DNA of 8,816 bases from an uncultured Acidimicrobiia bacterium (lineage in GTDB: Bacteria; Actinomycetota; Acidimicrobiia; Spongiisociales; JAENVV01): contig CAJQPD010000236.1 of the NCBI GenBank assembly GCA_905480085.1, positions 1-8,816 of the forward strand, given 5' to 3'. The notes under the pieces are model-generated. The model was given only the letters and a program-made list of their open reading frames with translations. It did not search any database and was not told the DNA's origin. The translations under genes and the position numbers were made by a program. This document shows, piece after piece, positions 1 to 6,132 of the stretch. Position 1 is the stretch's first letter, and each line of letters starts with the position of its first letter.

Positions 1-968
1 ATGAGGATCTTTTCGGCAGTGGCGGGGAGATCGGTGATTCGTACCCCAACCGCGTCATAAATCGCATTGAGGATGGCTGGAGCGGTCGGCACCAGAGTGG
101 GCTCGCCCACCCCTTTGGCTCCAAACGGTCCAACCGGGTCATAGCTTTCAATGATGTCGATGTCGATCGGGGGCATGTCGAGGCTGGTCGGGATCAGGTA
201 ATTGGTGAGGTTCGGGTTTATCTGGCGGCCCTCCGCATTGAACAGGATCTCCTCGGATAGCGCCATGCCGATTCCCATGGCGATTCCGCCCTCGACCTGC
301 CCTTCGACCAGCGCCGGGTTGATGGCAGTGCCGGAATCATGGGCGGCGTAGATATGGAGAATCTCGACCTCGCCGGTTTCGTCGTCTACTTCCACATCGG
401 CTATCTGGGTCGCGTACACGTAGGCGGCGAACGGTTTGCCTTGACCGGTTTCGGGATCCATGGCGACGGTGGGGGGATTGAACGAAGCGCTCCCGAGCGG
501 AGGTCGGCCTCTGGCGATCTGCGCGCCCATCGCTACGTCGGCCAGCGATATCCGTTTCTCCGGGAAGGTCTTGACCCGGATCTGGTGGTCGACAGCTTCA
601 AGCTCTCTGACCTCGACACCAAGCATCTCTGCTGCCACATCGAGAAGAATCGATTTGGCCTCGGCGGCGGCCAGGCGAACCGCATTGCCGGTCACGAAGG
701 TGGTGCGACTGGCAATTGCTCCGGTATCCATCGGGGTGACGTCTGTATCGGCCGAAATGACATGGACGTCCTCGGCGGAGATGCCGAGCTCTTGGGCGAC
801 GATCTGGCCGAGCACCGTCAGAGATCCCTGTCCGACCTCGACGGTCCCCGTCAGCAAGGTGGCGGTGCCGTCCTCGTTGACCTTGACGACCGCCGAACTC
901 GGGTTGGCCGCCACCGTGAACCCGATCGGATACCACATGCATGCGATGCCCCGTCCGGCGTGCTTCAT
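1..968 (-). CDS. Molybdenum hydroxylase, molybdopterin subunit, C-terminal half (NdhM-like), 3' end missing
   Basis: This is the second half of the molybdopterin-binding subunit of a xanthine dehydrogenase-family hydroxylase. It stays open for 322 codons from ATG 968-966 to the left edge, so the C-terminus is missing. Translating the minus strand base by base gives GRGIA near residue 5, EVGQG at 44-48 (the Gln that contacts the cofactor in bovine enzyme), the TDVTPMDTGAIASRTT pterin-binding loop at 75-90, EGQVEGG at 222-228, and AKGVGEP at 284-290. Glu289 of GVGEP aligns with the catalytic base Glu1261 of bovine xanthine oxidase. The gene starts at the linker between the two molybdopterin-binding domains, so it is a whole domain rather than a random fragment. 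Its ATG overlaps the upstream stop by four bases (ATGA) behind a strong Shine-Dalgarno. It must pair with the N-terminal half to form one Mo site. The split matches NdhL/NdhM of nicotinate dehydrogenase from Eubacterium barkeri (family knowledge). The substrate is not proven. Confidence 0.93.
   Translation of the reverse strand, partial: MKHAGRGIACMWYPIGFTVAANPSSAVVKVNEDGTATLLTGTVEVGQGSLTVLGQIVAQELGISAEDVHVISADTDVTPMDTGAIASRTTFVTGNAVRLAAAEAKSILLDVAAEMLGVEVRELEAVDHQIRVKTFPEKRISLADVAMGAQIARGRPPLGSASFNPPTVAMDPETGQGKPFAAYVYATQIADVEVDDETGEVEILHIYAAHDSGTAINPALVEGQVEGGIAMGIGMALSEEILFNAEGRQINPNLTNYLIPTSLDMPPIDIDIIESYDPVGPFGAKGVGEPTLVPTAPAILNAIYDAVGVRITDLPATAEKIL
965..968 (-). other. ATGA stop-start overlap inside the split Mo subunit
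   Basis: Minus-strand bases 968-965 read ATGA. ATG (968-966) starts the C-terminal half and TGA (967-965) ends the N-terminal half. This is the classic geometry for ribosome re-initiation, which would keep the two halves at equal levels. Confidence 0.9.
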
Positions 969-2353
969 GTTCCTTCCTCCATCCACCCGCTGCGCTTGGC
1001 GGCGGTGAGCAGTGTTTCCTCCAGGGCGACGGCCTGGAGTACTTGCCCGGTATGGCTGATCGATCCTTCGGTGAATCCGTTGAGAAGTCTGATGGCCAGC
1101 GGGTCCATGCCGAGCGTGTTGGCAATCTCATCCATCTGGGACTCGTATGCAAAGGCGACTTGAGGAGCGCCGAATCCCCGCATGGCGCCGGTGACCGTCT
1201 TGTTGGTGTAAACGGCATGACCTTCGACACGAACGTTCGGTATCCGATACGGCCCGGCGGCTAGAATCGCCGCCTTGCCAACCGTTGTTTCACTCCACGA
1301 GGCGTAGGCGCCCCCATCCAGAATCAATCGTACGGACCGGGCGATCAGGTGCCCGTCATTGGCGACTCCGGTTTTGTAGTCCATGATTATCGGGTGCCTG
1401 GTTGTTGAGGCGACGAACTCGTCTTCCCGGTTGAAGGTTGCCTTGACCGGTCGGCGGGTCTTTTTGGCCAGCAAGGCGAGAATCGGCTCGGTCCTGATCT
1501 CGTTCTTGCCGCCGAAGTTCCCGCCGACGAAGGTGGCTGTCACCCGGATACGGTTCATCGGCATTTGTAGAGTGCGGGCCAGGTCGGCTCTACCCAGTGT
1601 GATCCGGCCGTTGCTTGAATACACGTGAAGTTGTCCGTCTGGCTCCCAAAGCGCAATGGCCGCGAAGGGCTCCATCGGGACGTGCTCGATCATCTGCGTG
1701 CTGTACCGACGTTCAAAAATCTGATCGCTCTCGGCGAATCCCTTTTCGACATCGCCTCTGATGATCACCTTGGAGGCGTAGACGTTGTTGTCCCGGTGGA
1801 TCTTTGGAGCGTCGGGGCGGATGGCTTCGAGCGGGTCGAACAGGGCGGGAAGTGGCTCATATGCGACTTTGATGGCGGCCAATGCTTCGGATGCCTGCTG
1901 TTCCGTTTCGGCGGCGACAGCCACGAGCCCGTCGCCTTGATGACGGACCCGATCGACGGCCAGAACCGGTTGATCCTGGTACGACGAACCGAACGAATTC
2001 TCAGGAATCTCGTCACCGGTAAGCGTCGCCACCACGCCAGGCATGGCCCGTGCGGCGGCTGTGTCAATGGACAGAATCCGGGCATGGGCCTCGGTGCTGC
2101 GCAGAATCTTCACGTAGAGCATGCTAGGGAAGGCGAGGTCGTCGATGTATCGAGTGCTACCCGTGATGTGGGTTCGGATGTCGAGTCGGGTGACTCGTTG
2201 ACCGACGGCTGGCGTCTGTTGGTTGGCTCCGACCCTGAGCGCCTGGACGGCCGGGATCGGGTCTCGAGTTACCGCCGGCAACTGGCCGACCCGGGGGTCG
2301 GCTAGCAAGTCGCCGAGATCGGCAGGCTTCTCTTTGGTGGGTTTTTCAGACAT
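965..2353 (-). CDS. Molybdenum hydroxylase, molybdopterin subunit, N-terminal half (NdhL-like)
   Basis: This 462-residue protein is the first half of the large subunit of a xanthine dehydrogenase-family enzyme. Residues 1-48 are a polar N-terminal extension. The conserved a/b hammerhead domain begins at VGQRVTRLDIRTHITGSTRY (50-69). The first molybdopterin-binding domain follows, with EPFA at 228-231, GGNFGGK at 277-283 and AMRGFGAPQ at 390-398, where Arg392 aligns with bovine Arg912. Family large subunits usually run about 750-800 residues; this one stops at SGWMEEGT, exactly at the interdomain linker, and the partner gene continues. Two positions differ from xanthine oxidase by my hand alignment: the Mo-site Gln (bovine 767) is Gly249 in SSNGR, and the purine-binding Glu802 is Asn284. 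There is no AYXCSFR loop, so it is not form I CO dehydrogenase. The start is ATG 2353 with GGAG 7 bases upstream and a 12-base gap after the Fe-S gene. No signal peptide is visible, so the enzyme is probably cytoplasmic. Confidence 0.95.
   Translation of the reverse strand: MSEKPTKEKPADLGDLLADPRVGQLPAVTRDPIPAVQALRVGANQQTPAVGQRVTRLDIRTHITGSTRYIDDLAFPSMLYVKILRSTEAHARILSIDTAAARAMPGVVATLTGDEIPENSFGSSYQDQPVLAVDRVRHQGDGLVAVAAETEQQASEALAAIKVAYEPLPALFDPLEAIRPDAPKIHRDNNVYASKVIIRGDVEKGFAESDQIFERRYSTQMIEHVPMEPFAAIALWEPDGQLHVYSSNGRITLGRADLARTLQMPMNRIRVTATFVGGNFGGKNEIRTEPILALLAKKTRRPVKATFNREDEFVASTTRHPIIMDYKTGVANDGHLIARSVRLILDGGAYASWSETTVGKAAILAAGPYRIPNVRVEGHAVYTNKTVTGAMRGFGAPQVAFAYESQMDEIANTLGMDPLAIRLLNGFTEGSISHTGQVLQAVALEETLLTAAKRSGWMEEGT
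971..980 (-). promoter_or_regulatory. Strong Shine-Dalgarno of the C-terminal Mo subunit
   Basis: On the minus strand this site reads GGAGGAAGGA, and GGAGG ends 7 bases before ATG 968. It lies inside the last codons of the N-terminal half. An optimal ribosome site plus an ATGA stop-start overlap points to coupled translation of two separate proteins. It argues against a sequencing error that broke one gene, although the same bases also encode Met-Glu-Glu-Gly. Confidence 0.7.
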
Positions 2354-2365
2354 GTCCGCTCTCCG

Positions 2366-2848
2366 TCATGCTGATCCGTCGGTGCCGGCCGGGATCCGAC
2401 AGGCTTCGGCGATTCCTTCGATGATTTTTGTGTAACCGGTACAACGACAGAGGTTTCCGGCGAGCGCCTCGCGTATTTCCTGCTCGGTCGGGTGCGGGTT
2501 CTTGTCGATGAGCGCCTTGGCCGAGATGACGATGCCCGGCGCGCAGAACCCGCACTGGATGGACGAGAGACGCTCAAAGGCAGCCTGAATCGGATGAAGA
2601 TAGTCGAAACCGCCTATGCCTTCGATGGTTAGGACTTCCTGCCCGTCGACCTGGACGGCCAGCAGGAGGCACGCGTTGACGCTGAGGCCGTCAACCAATA
2701 CCGTGCAGGCCCCGCAGTCCCCGACGTCGCAGCCCAGCTTGGACCCGGTCAAGCCCCAGGCTTCTCGCAGGACCGACAGCAGGGTGGTCTCGGCCGGTAC
2801 TTCGGCTCGCATTACCTGTCCGTTGACCGTCATTTCGATCTGGTGCAC
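2366..2848 (-). CDS. Molybdenum hydroxylase small subunit, 2x[2Fe-2S] (NdhS/CoxS-like)
   Basis: This is the electron-transfer subunit that passes electrons from the Mo site to FAD. All 160 residues fit the family size. The N-terminal plant-type ferredoxin domain binds one cluster through Cys40, Cys45, Cys48 and Cys60 (GCDVGDCGACTV followed by NAC). The C-terminal helical domain binds the second cluster through Cys99 and Cys102 (QCGFC) and Cys134 and Cys136 (CRC, in GNLCRCTGY). All eight ligands are present, so it should be functional. The start is GTG 2848, with AAAGGA a few bases upstream in the 10-base gap after the FAD gene. ATG at 2833 would cut into the first beta strand and has no better ribosome site. 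The third gene starts 12 bases downstream, so all are one operon. It acts as a soluble cytoplasmic complex with the FAD and Mo subunits. Confidence 0.97.
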   Translation of the reverse strand: MHQIEMTVNGQVMRAEVPAETTLLSVLREAWGLTGSKLGCDVGDCGACTVLVDGLSVNACLLLAVQVDGQEVLTIEGIGGFDYLHPIQAAFERLSSIQCGFCAPGIVISAKALIDKNPHPTEQEIREALAGNLCRCTGYTKIIEGIAEACRIPAGTDGSA

Positions 2849-2858
2849 ACGGTTCCTT

Positions 2859-3728
2859 TCATGACGAAGTCGCCAGGGCCAGGGCCTCTTCGAGTACCCG
2901 GAAGGTGCCCACGGCGATCAGCTCGCGCCGGTAGGCGGCCGAAGCTCGAAAATCGTCGATGGGTCTTGCTTCGGTGACCGCAACAGCCGCAGCCTCTCGG
3001 AGAGCGCCCACATCATCGGTGGACTTGCCGGTTATGACTCGTTCGCCGTCCGTTGCCCGGATGACGGTCGGGGCGACTGCTCCCAGCGCAATCCGGGCTT
3101 CGATGATGCGACCATCATTCACGGCGATGCTGGCGGCCGCGTTTACCAGCGCAAGCGCTTGACCTTTTCGGAGACCGAACTTTCGAAACGCAGTCGCCCG
3201 CCCCAACATGGGTGTCGGAATGAGAATGTCGACGAGTAATTCGTCCGGCGCCAGTGCCGTTTGGCGCGGTCCGACGAAGAACTCGGTGATCGCCAGCACT
3301 CGTCGACCATCTACACCGGCCACGGTTACCTGTGCGTCGAGGGCAACCAAAACCGGGCCGCTGTCGAGTGAAGGTACGCACGTCACCAGGTTTCCACCAA
3401 TGGTTCCCATGTTGCGGGTTTGCACCGCCCCGATGGTGGCGGCCGCCGCGATCATTGCCGGGGCGTGTTTGGCAATCAATGGGGATTGCTGAATCTCCGT
3501 ATGGGTGACCATGGCTCCGATGCGAAGGCCGGACGGGGTTTCTTCGATACCCTTCAACTCCGCCACTCCCCCGAGATCCATGACGAGGGTCGGACCGTTC
3601 AGACTGTGTTTGAGGTCGACCAGCAGGTCCGTGCCTCCGGCCAGCAGCTTGAAGTCGGGAGCATGCTGCTCCATGACTTCTAGAGCCTCGCGCAGAGAAC
3701 CCGGTGCCGAGTATTCAAACGACCTCAC
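2859..3728 (-). CDS. Molybdenum hydroxylase FAD-binding medium subunit (NdhF/CoxM-like)
   Basis: This is the FAD subunit of the hydroxylase; it collects electrons from the Fe-S subunit and hands them to the final acceptor. From the chosen start it has 289 residues, normal for the family. LLAGGTDLL (28-36) and TRNMGTIGGNLV (104-115) are the two FAD-binding loops of the PCMH-type fold. The C-terminal CO dehydrogenase flavoprotein domain begins near 175 (FRKFGLRKGQALALVNAA). No 4Fe-4S insert of the 4-hydroxybenzoyl-CoA reductase type is visible. I chose GTG 3728 because AGGAGGT sits six bases before it and the protein then begins MRSFEY, as in homologues; ATG 3749 and TTG 3767 are longer in-frame options without a ribosome site. 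It is the first gene of the operon, ten bases before the Fe-S gene. No convincing promoter is seen upstream. Confidence 0.95.
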   Translation of the reverse strand: MRSFEYSAPGSLREALEVMEQHAPDFKLLAGGTDLLVDLKHSLNGPTLVMDLGGVAELKGIEETPSGLRIGAMVTHTEIQQSPLIAKHAPAMIAAAATIGAVQTRNMGTIGGNLVTCVPSLDSGPVLVALDAQVTVAGVDGRRVLAITEFFVGPRQTALAPDELLVDILIPTPMLGRATAFRKFGLRKGQALALVNAAASIAVNDGRIIEARIALGAVAPTVIRATDGERVITGKSTDDVGALREAAAVAVTEARPIDDFRASAAYRRELIAVGTFRVLEEALALATSS

Positions 3729-3734
3729 CGATGG

Positions 3735-3741
3735 ACCTCCT
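3735..3741 (-). promoter_or_regulatory. Shine-Dalgarno that fixes the FAD-subunit start
   Basis: The minus strand reads AGGAGGT here, six bases before GTG 3728. It is a near-perfect anti-16S match and is the main reason to prefer GTG over the upstream ATG 3749 and TTG 3767. Confidence 0.75.
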
Positions 3742-3747
3742 GTGCGC

Positions 3748-3966
3748 ATGCTAGAAACAATGGCCAACCGGGATACGGGTTTGGTCCCATCGATTGAAGA
3801 GGCCTACCAGGTTCCCCAGGCGGCAGACGGCTCTCGCCGCGATAACGAACGGGTGGCCGATCGTGACGTCGCTATTCGAAAGGTGCGGGCGACGTTCCCT
3901 ACTCAGGAACAAGCCGCCGATCGAGCCGATTACTTCGAGTGGTTGGAAGGCGAGTCGCCTGCCTAG
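3748..3966 (+). CDS. Possible small hypothetical protein, 72 aa
   Basis: I do not recognise this protein. The reading frame fills the gap between the FAD-subunit gene and the pncB end on the opposite strand. It is soluble and highly charged, with no membrane segment or signal peptide, and has a likely amphipathic helical C-terminus (PTQEQAADRADYFEWLEGES, residues 51-70). Start options are ATG 3748 or ATG 3760 (68 aa); neither has a Shine-Dalgarno. Its frame also stays open upstream, antisense to the FAD gene, which is common in GC-rich DNA and weakens the case. In its favour, the composition looks protein-like and its TAG stop is interlocked with the pncB stop in one CTAG. Alternatively the region is only the leader and promoter of the minus-strand operon. 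Function unknown. Confidence 0.4.
   Translation: MLETMANRDTGLVPSIEEAYQVPQAADGSRRDNERVADRDVAIRKVRATFPTQEQAADRADYFEWLEGESPA
3963..3966. other. CTAG shared by two convergent stop codons
   Basis: CTAG reads as TAG on both strands. On the minus strand bases 3965-3963 end pncB, and on the plus strand bases 3964-3966 end the small reading frame. If both are genes, there is no room for a terminator between them. The 5-bp stem just inside pncB (3979-3983 with 3991-3995) has no T-run. Confidence 0.5.
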
Positions 3967-5531
3967 GAGGGGATCGAAGTCCGAAACGATCGGACCATTG
4001 AGTTCTTCAGTTCTGACAATTGTGGCGTGAGGGATACGTGGTACGTGTGCGGGTTGACGAGGCGTCGCACACCAGGATCGAGCTGCTGTAGGTCGGCGGC
4101 TCTCCTCGCCCTGGCCTGCTCGATCCCACCCAGGTCCGCCGCGCGCGTTCCGTTATCAAGAACGTGAACCAGAAGTGGTTCGATGCGGCTCACCTCGGGT
4201 TCGGTCAGGATGCGGCTTACGCCCGGCTGGGTTGGATGGATGAGAGTGACCGGAGTAGTGACCTGCTCGCCGTTGAGCGACACCAGGTCGGCGGTGGCGA
4301 CGCCACGCCGGTCGTAGATGCGCCACAGGCCCTTACGACCCGGGTTCTGAACCTTGGCAGGCGAGTCCGAGATCTTGATGGCCGGCTGCCAGTCTCCGGC
4401 GTCATCCTCGACAGCGACGGTCTTATAAACGCCGTCAAAGCTTGAATCACCTTCCGACGTCACCATCCTGGCGCCGACGCCGTAGACGAGCCGGTTGAGT
4501 ACCCGGCCGGGATCGACGTCATATCTCGGCGCCTCCTCGAGAATCTGGTTTCGGATCTGCCAGATCGTTAGCTCATCTAGTTGGCTCGACAGCACAATGC
4601 GCACATGTTCGAAGCCGGCCATGTTCAGCATTCGGGCAGAACGAACCGAGAGATGGGCGAGGTCGCCAGAGTCGAGGCGAATGCCTTTTGGTTCATGGCC
4701 CTTCGATCGCAGCTCTTCGAATACCCGGATGGCGTTCGGGACGCCCGATTTCAGGGTGTCGACCGTGTCAACGAGCAGGGTCGTGTCGTCGGGATAGAGG
4801 TCGGCATAGGCCCTAAACGCTTCAAGCTCACCGCCGGCCACCGCCATGAACACCTGAACCATGGAGTGGGCGTGGGTTCCGCGCGACGGATAGCCAAGGT
4901 CCAAACTCAGCCCAACGTTCGAGGAGGCTTCAGCGCCACCGATGAGGGAGGCCCGCGAGGCAGTATTTGCTCCCCAGGCCGGTGCCCTTCTCATCCCGAA
5001 TTCCAAAACCGACCCACCGCTGGCCGCCTCGACGACGCGTGATGCCTTGGTGGCAATCAATGAGGCAAAGTTGAGTTGATTGAGGAGCGGGGTCTCGAGG
5101 ATCTGGGCGATGGCGAGTGGAGCCTCTACGACTGCTAGCGGGGTGTTGGGGTGAACCACCCGACCCTCCGGAACCGCCCACAGGGAGACGGCGCCGAACG
5201 AACCGGCTTCTGCAAGCCATTCAACGAAGTCAGACCGGAACTCAGGTTGGCCAGTTGAAGTTTGCAACGTTCTCAGTGCGGCGACTTCGGCGCGGCCGAC
5301 CCTGGTGTCGGCCATCCAATCGAGCAGCGGTCCCAGGCCTGCCGAGATGGCATATCCCGCTTGATGGGTACCGTAATTGGGATATGCCCGGAAGAAATAG
5401 TCGAACTGCGACCGGCGTTCGTGCAGGCCCATGTGGAAATACAACTGAGCCATCGTCAGCTGATAGTGATCGGTGAAAAGGAAGCCGTTGGCAAGCACGG
5501 TGGCAATGCTACTGACGTAGGATCGGCTCAT
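3963..5531 (-). CDS. pncB: Nicotinate phosphoribosyltransferase
   Basis: The enzyme joins nicotinate to PRPP to make nicotinate mononucleotide, the committed step of the Preiss-Handler NAD salvage route, in the cytoplasm. With the ATG at 5531 it has 522 residues, on the long side for the family. Landmarks are FTDHYQLTMAQLYF (19-32), the usual N-terminal signature; EFGMRRA (177-183); SSN (203-205); GTHAHS (218-223), which holds the conserved His of the family; GIRLDSGDL (283-291), the phosphate-binding loop; and KISDSPAKVQNPGRK (386-400). It ends in NPHTYHVSL, as homologues do. A longer in-frame start exists at 5657, but its extra 42 residues are antisense to pncA and unlike the family. GAAGG lies about six bases before ATG 5531. 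The start codon overlaps that of the divergent pncA, whose product supplies the nicotinate substrate, so the pair forms a salvage unit. Confidence 0.95.
   Translation of the reverse strand: MSRSYVSSIATVLANGFLFTDHYQLTMAQLYFHMGLHERRSQFDYFFRAYPNYGTHQAGYAISAGLGPLLDWMADTRVGRAEVAALRTLQTSTGQPEFRSDFVEWLAEAGSFGAVSLWAVPEGRVVHPNTPLAVVEAPLAIAQILETPLLNQLNFASLIATKASRVVEAASGGSVLEFGMRRAPAWGANTASRASLIGGAEASSNVGLSLDLGYPSRGTHAHSMVQVFMAVAGGELEAFRAYADLYPDDTTLLVDTVDTLKSGVPNAIRVFEELRSKGHEPKGIRLDSGDLAHLSVRSARMLNMAGFEHVRIVLSSQLDELTIWQIRNQILEEAPRYDVDPGRVLNRLVYGVGARMVTSEGDSSFDGVYKTVAVEDDAGDWQPAIKISDSPAKVQNPGRKGLWRIYDRRGVATADLVSLNGEQVTTPVTLIHPTQPGVSRILTEPEVSRIEPLLVHVLDNGTRAADLGGIEQARARRAADLQQLDPGVRRLVNPHTYHVSLTPQLSELKNSMVRSFRTSIPS
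5518..5523 (+). promoter_or_regulatory. Weak candidate -10 box for pncA
   Basis: TAGGAT matches four of six -10 positions, and six bases separate it from ATG 5530, which would suit a leaderless transcript. No -35 sits at a standard distance: TTGGCA at 5488-5493 is too far for this box. The same bases offer AGGA (5519-5522) as a ribosome site, so the two readings compete. Confidence 0.22.
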
Positions 5532-5532
5532 G
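5529..5532. other. CATG shared by divergent pncB and pncA start codons
   Basis: CATG is its own reverse complement. ATG 5531-5529 (minus) starts pncB and ATG 5530-5532 (plus) starts pncA. The promoter and ribosome site of each gene must therefore lie inside the first codons of the other, so the two transcripts, if they have leaders, overlap antisense at their 5' ends. Confidence 0.75.
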
Positions 5533-6114
5533 ACAACCTTCGGCGAAAAGACGGCCCTGATCGTCGTCGATATGCAGAACGATTTTGCCGATCCGGCGGG
5601 AAGTCTGTCGGTGGCCGGTGGAGAGGCACTGGTCGGAACCATCAACGGCGAGATCATCCGGGCCGCCGCCGTGGGTGCGTTGGTGGTTTACACCCAGGAC
5701 TGGCATCCGAAGGCAACCCCCCATTTCGCCAAAGATGGTGGCATCTGGCCGGTCCACTGCGTTGCGGACACCTGGGGATCCGAGTTCCATCCCCGGTTGA
5801 TCGTGGCGGGATCCACGGTCCGCAAGGGGACCAACGGTGAGGACGGATACTCCGGTTTCACGATGCGTGACCCGATCACGGGAGATGTGACGCAAACGGG
5901 GCTGGCAAATCTCTTGCACCAGCGGGAGATCCAGCGGGTGGTGGTGGTCGGTCTGGCGCTCGACTATTGCGTCATGGCCACGGCGTTGGACTCCCGAGCC
6001 GAGGGATGGCATACCTCGGTTCCGCTACATCTGACGGCCGCGGTGAATCTTGAACCAGGCGACGGCTCTGAAGCGGCCGAGACCCTGCGGCGGGCAGACA
6101 TCACCGTCGTCTGA
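5530..6114 (+). CDS. pncA: Nicotinamidase (pyrazinamidase-type, isochorismatase-like hydrolase)
   Basis: The enzyme hydrolyses nicotinamide to nicotinate and ammonia, feeding nicotinate phosphoribosyltransferase. Its 194 residues fit the family. The catalytic triad is complete: Asp14 (VVDMQNDF), Lys99 (VRKGTN) and Cys147 (ALDYCV). The metal site is also complete: Asp57, His59 and His65 in TQDWHPKATPH, and His76 in WPVHC. EDGYSGF (104-110) is a further nicotinamidase signature. These separate it from plain isochorismatases, which lack the metal-binding set. The start ATG 5530 places MTTFGEKTALIVVDMQNDF at the expected distance, with AGGA seven bases upstream. It diverges from pncB with overlapping start codons and converges with the cupredoxin-like gene, leaving an 18-base gap without an obvious terminator hairpin. 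Family homologues also activate pyrazinamide; nothing here tests that. Confidence 0.96.
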   Translation: MTTFGEKTALIVVDMQNDFADPAGSLSVAGGEALVGTINGEIIRAAAVGALVVYTQDWHPKATPHFAKDGGIWPVHCVADTWGSEFHPRLIVAGSTVRKGTNGEDGYSGFTMRDPITGDVTQTGLANLLHQREIQRVVVVGLALDYCVMATALDSRAEGWHTSVPLHLTAAVNLEPGDGSEAAETLRRADITVV

Positions 6115-6132
6115 AGGAGCGGCCCTGATCCG

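Noticed and set aside
339..1163. Plus-strand 274-codon frame opposite the Mo-subunit genes
   Set aside because: Antisense to two genes with clear conserved motifs; composition (Gly/Arg/His-rich) typical of a shadow frame.
598..1230. Minus-strand 210-codon frame inside the Mo-subunit genes
   Set aside because: It is out of frame with both halves, lacks any family motif and has the Arg/Ser/Pro-rich look of a GC-rich shadow frame.
965..2353. Form I CO dehydrogenase large subunit (coxL)
   Set aside because: The AYXCSFR active-site loop is absent; the corresponding loop reads AMRGFGAPQ, as in xanthine dehydrogenase-type enzymes. The general subunit layout is shared across the family and cannot prove CO oxidation.
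3729..3767. TTG 3767 or ATG 3749 as FAD-subunit start
   Set aside because: Neither has a ribosome site; AGGAGGT six bases before GTG 3728 and the MRSFEY N-terminus favour the shorter form.
3729..3966. Promoter of the hydroxylase operon
   Set aside because: It must lie about here, but I found no hexamer pair with a proper spacer good enough to place it.
3979..3995. Hairpin GTCCG-loop-CGGAC as a terminator
   Set aside because: Only five base pairs, no T-run on either side, and it lies inside the pncB coding end.
5532..5657. 42-residue longer N-terminus for pncB
   Set aside because: It would be wholly antisense to pncA and has no similarity to family N-termini; the conserved signature begins just after ATG 5531.
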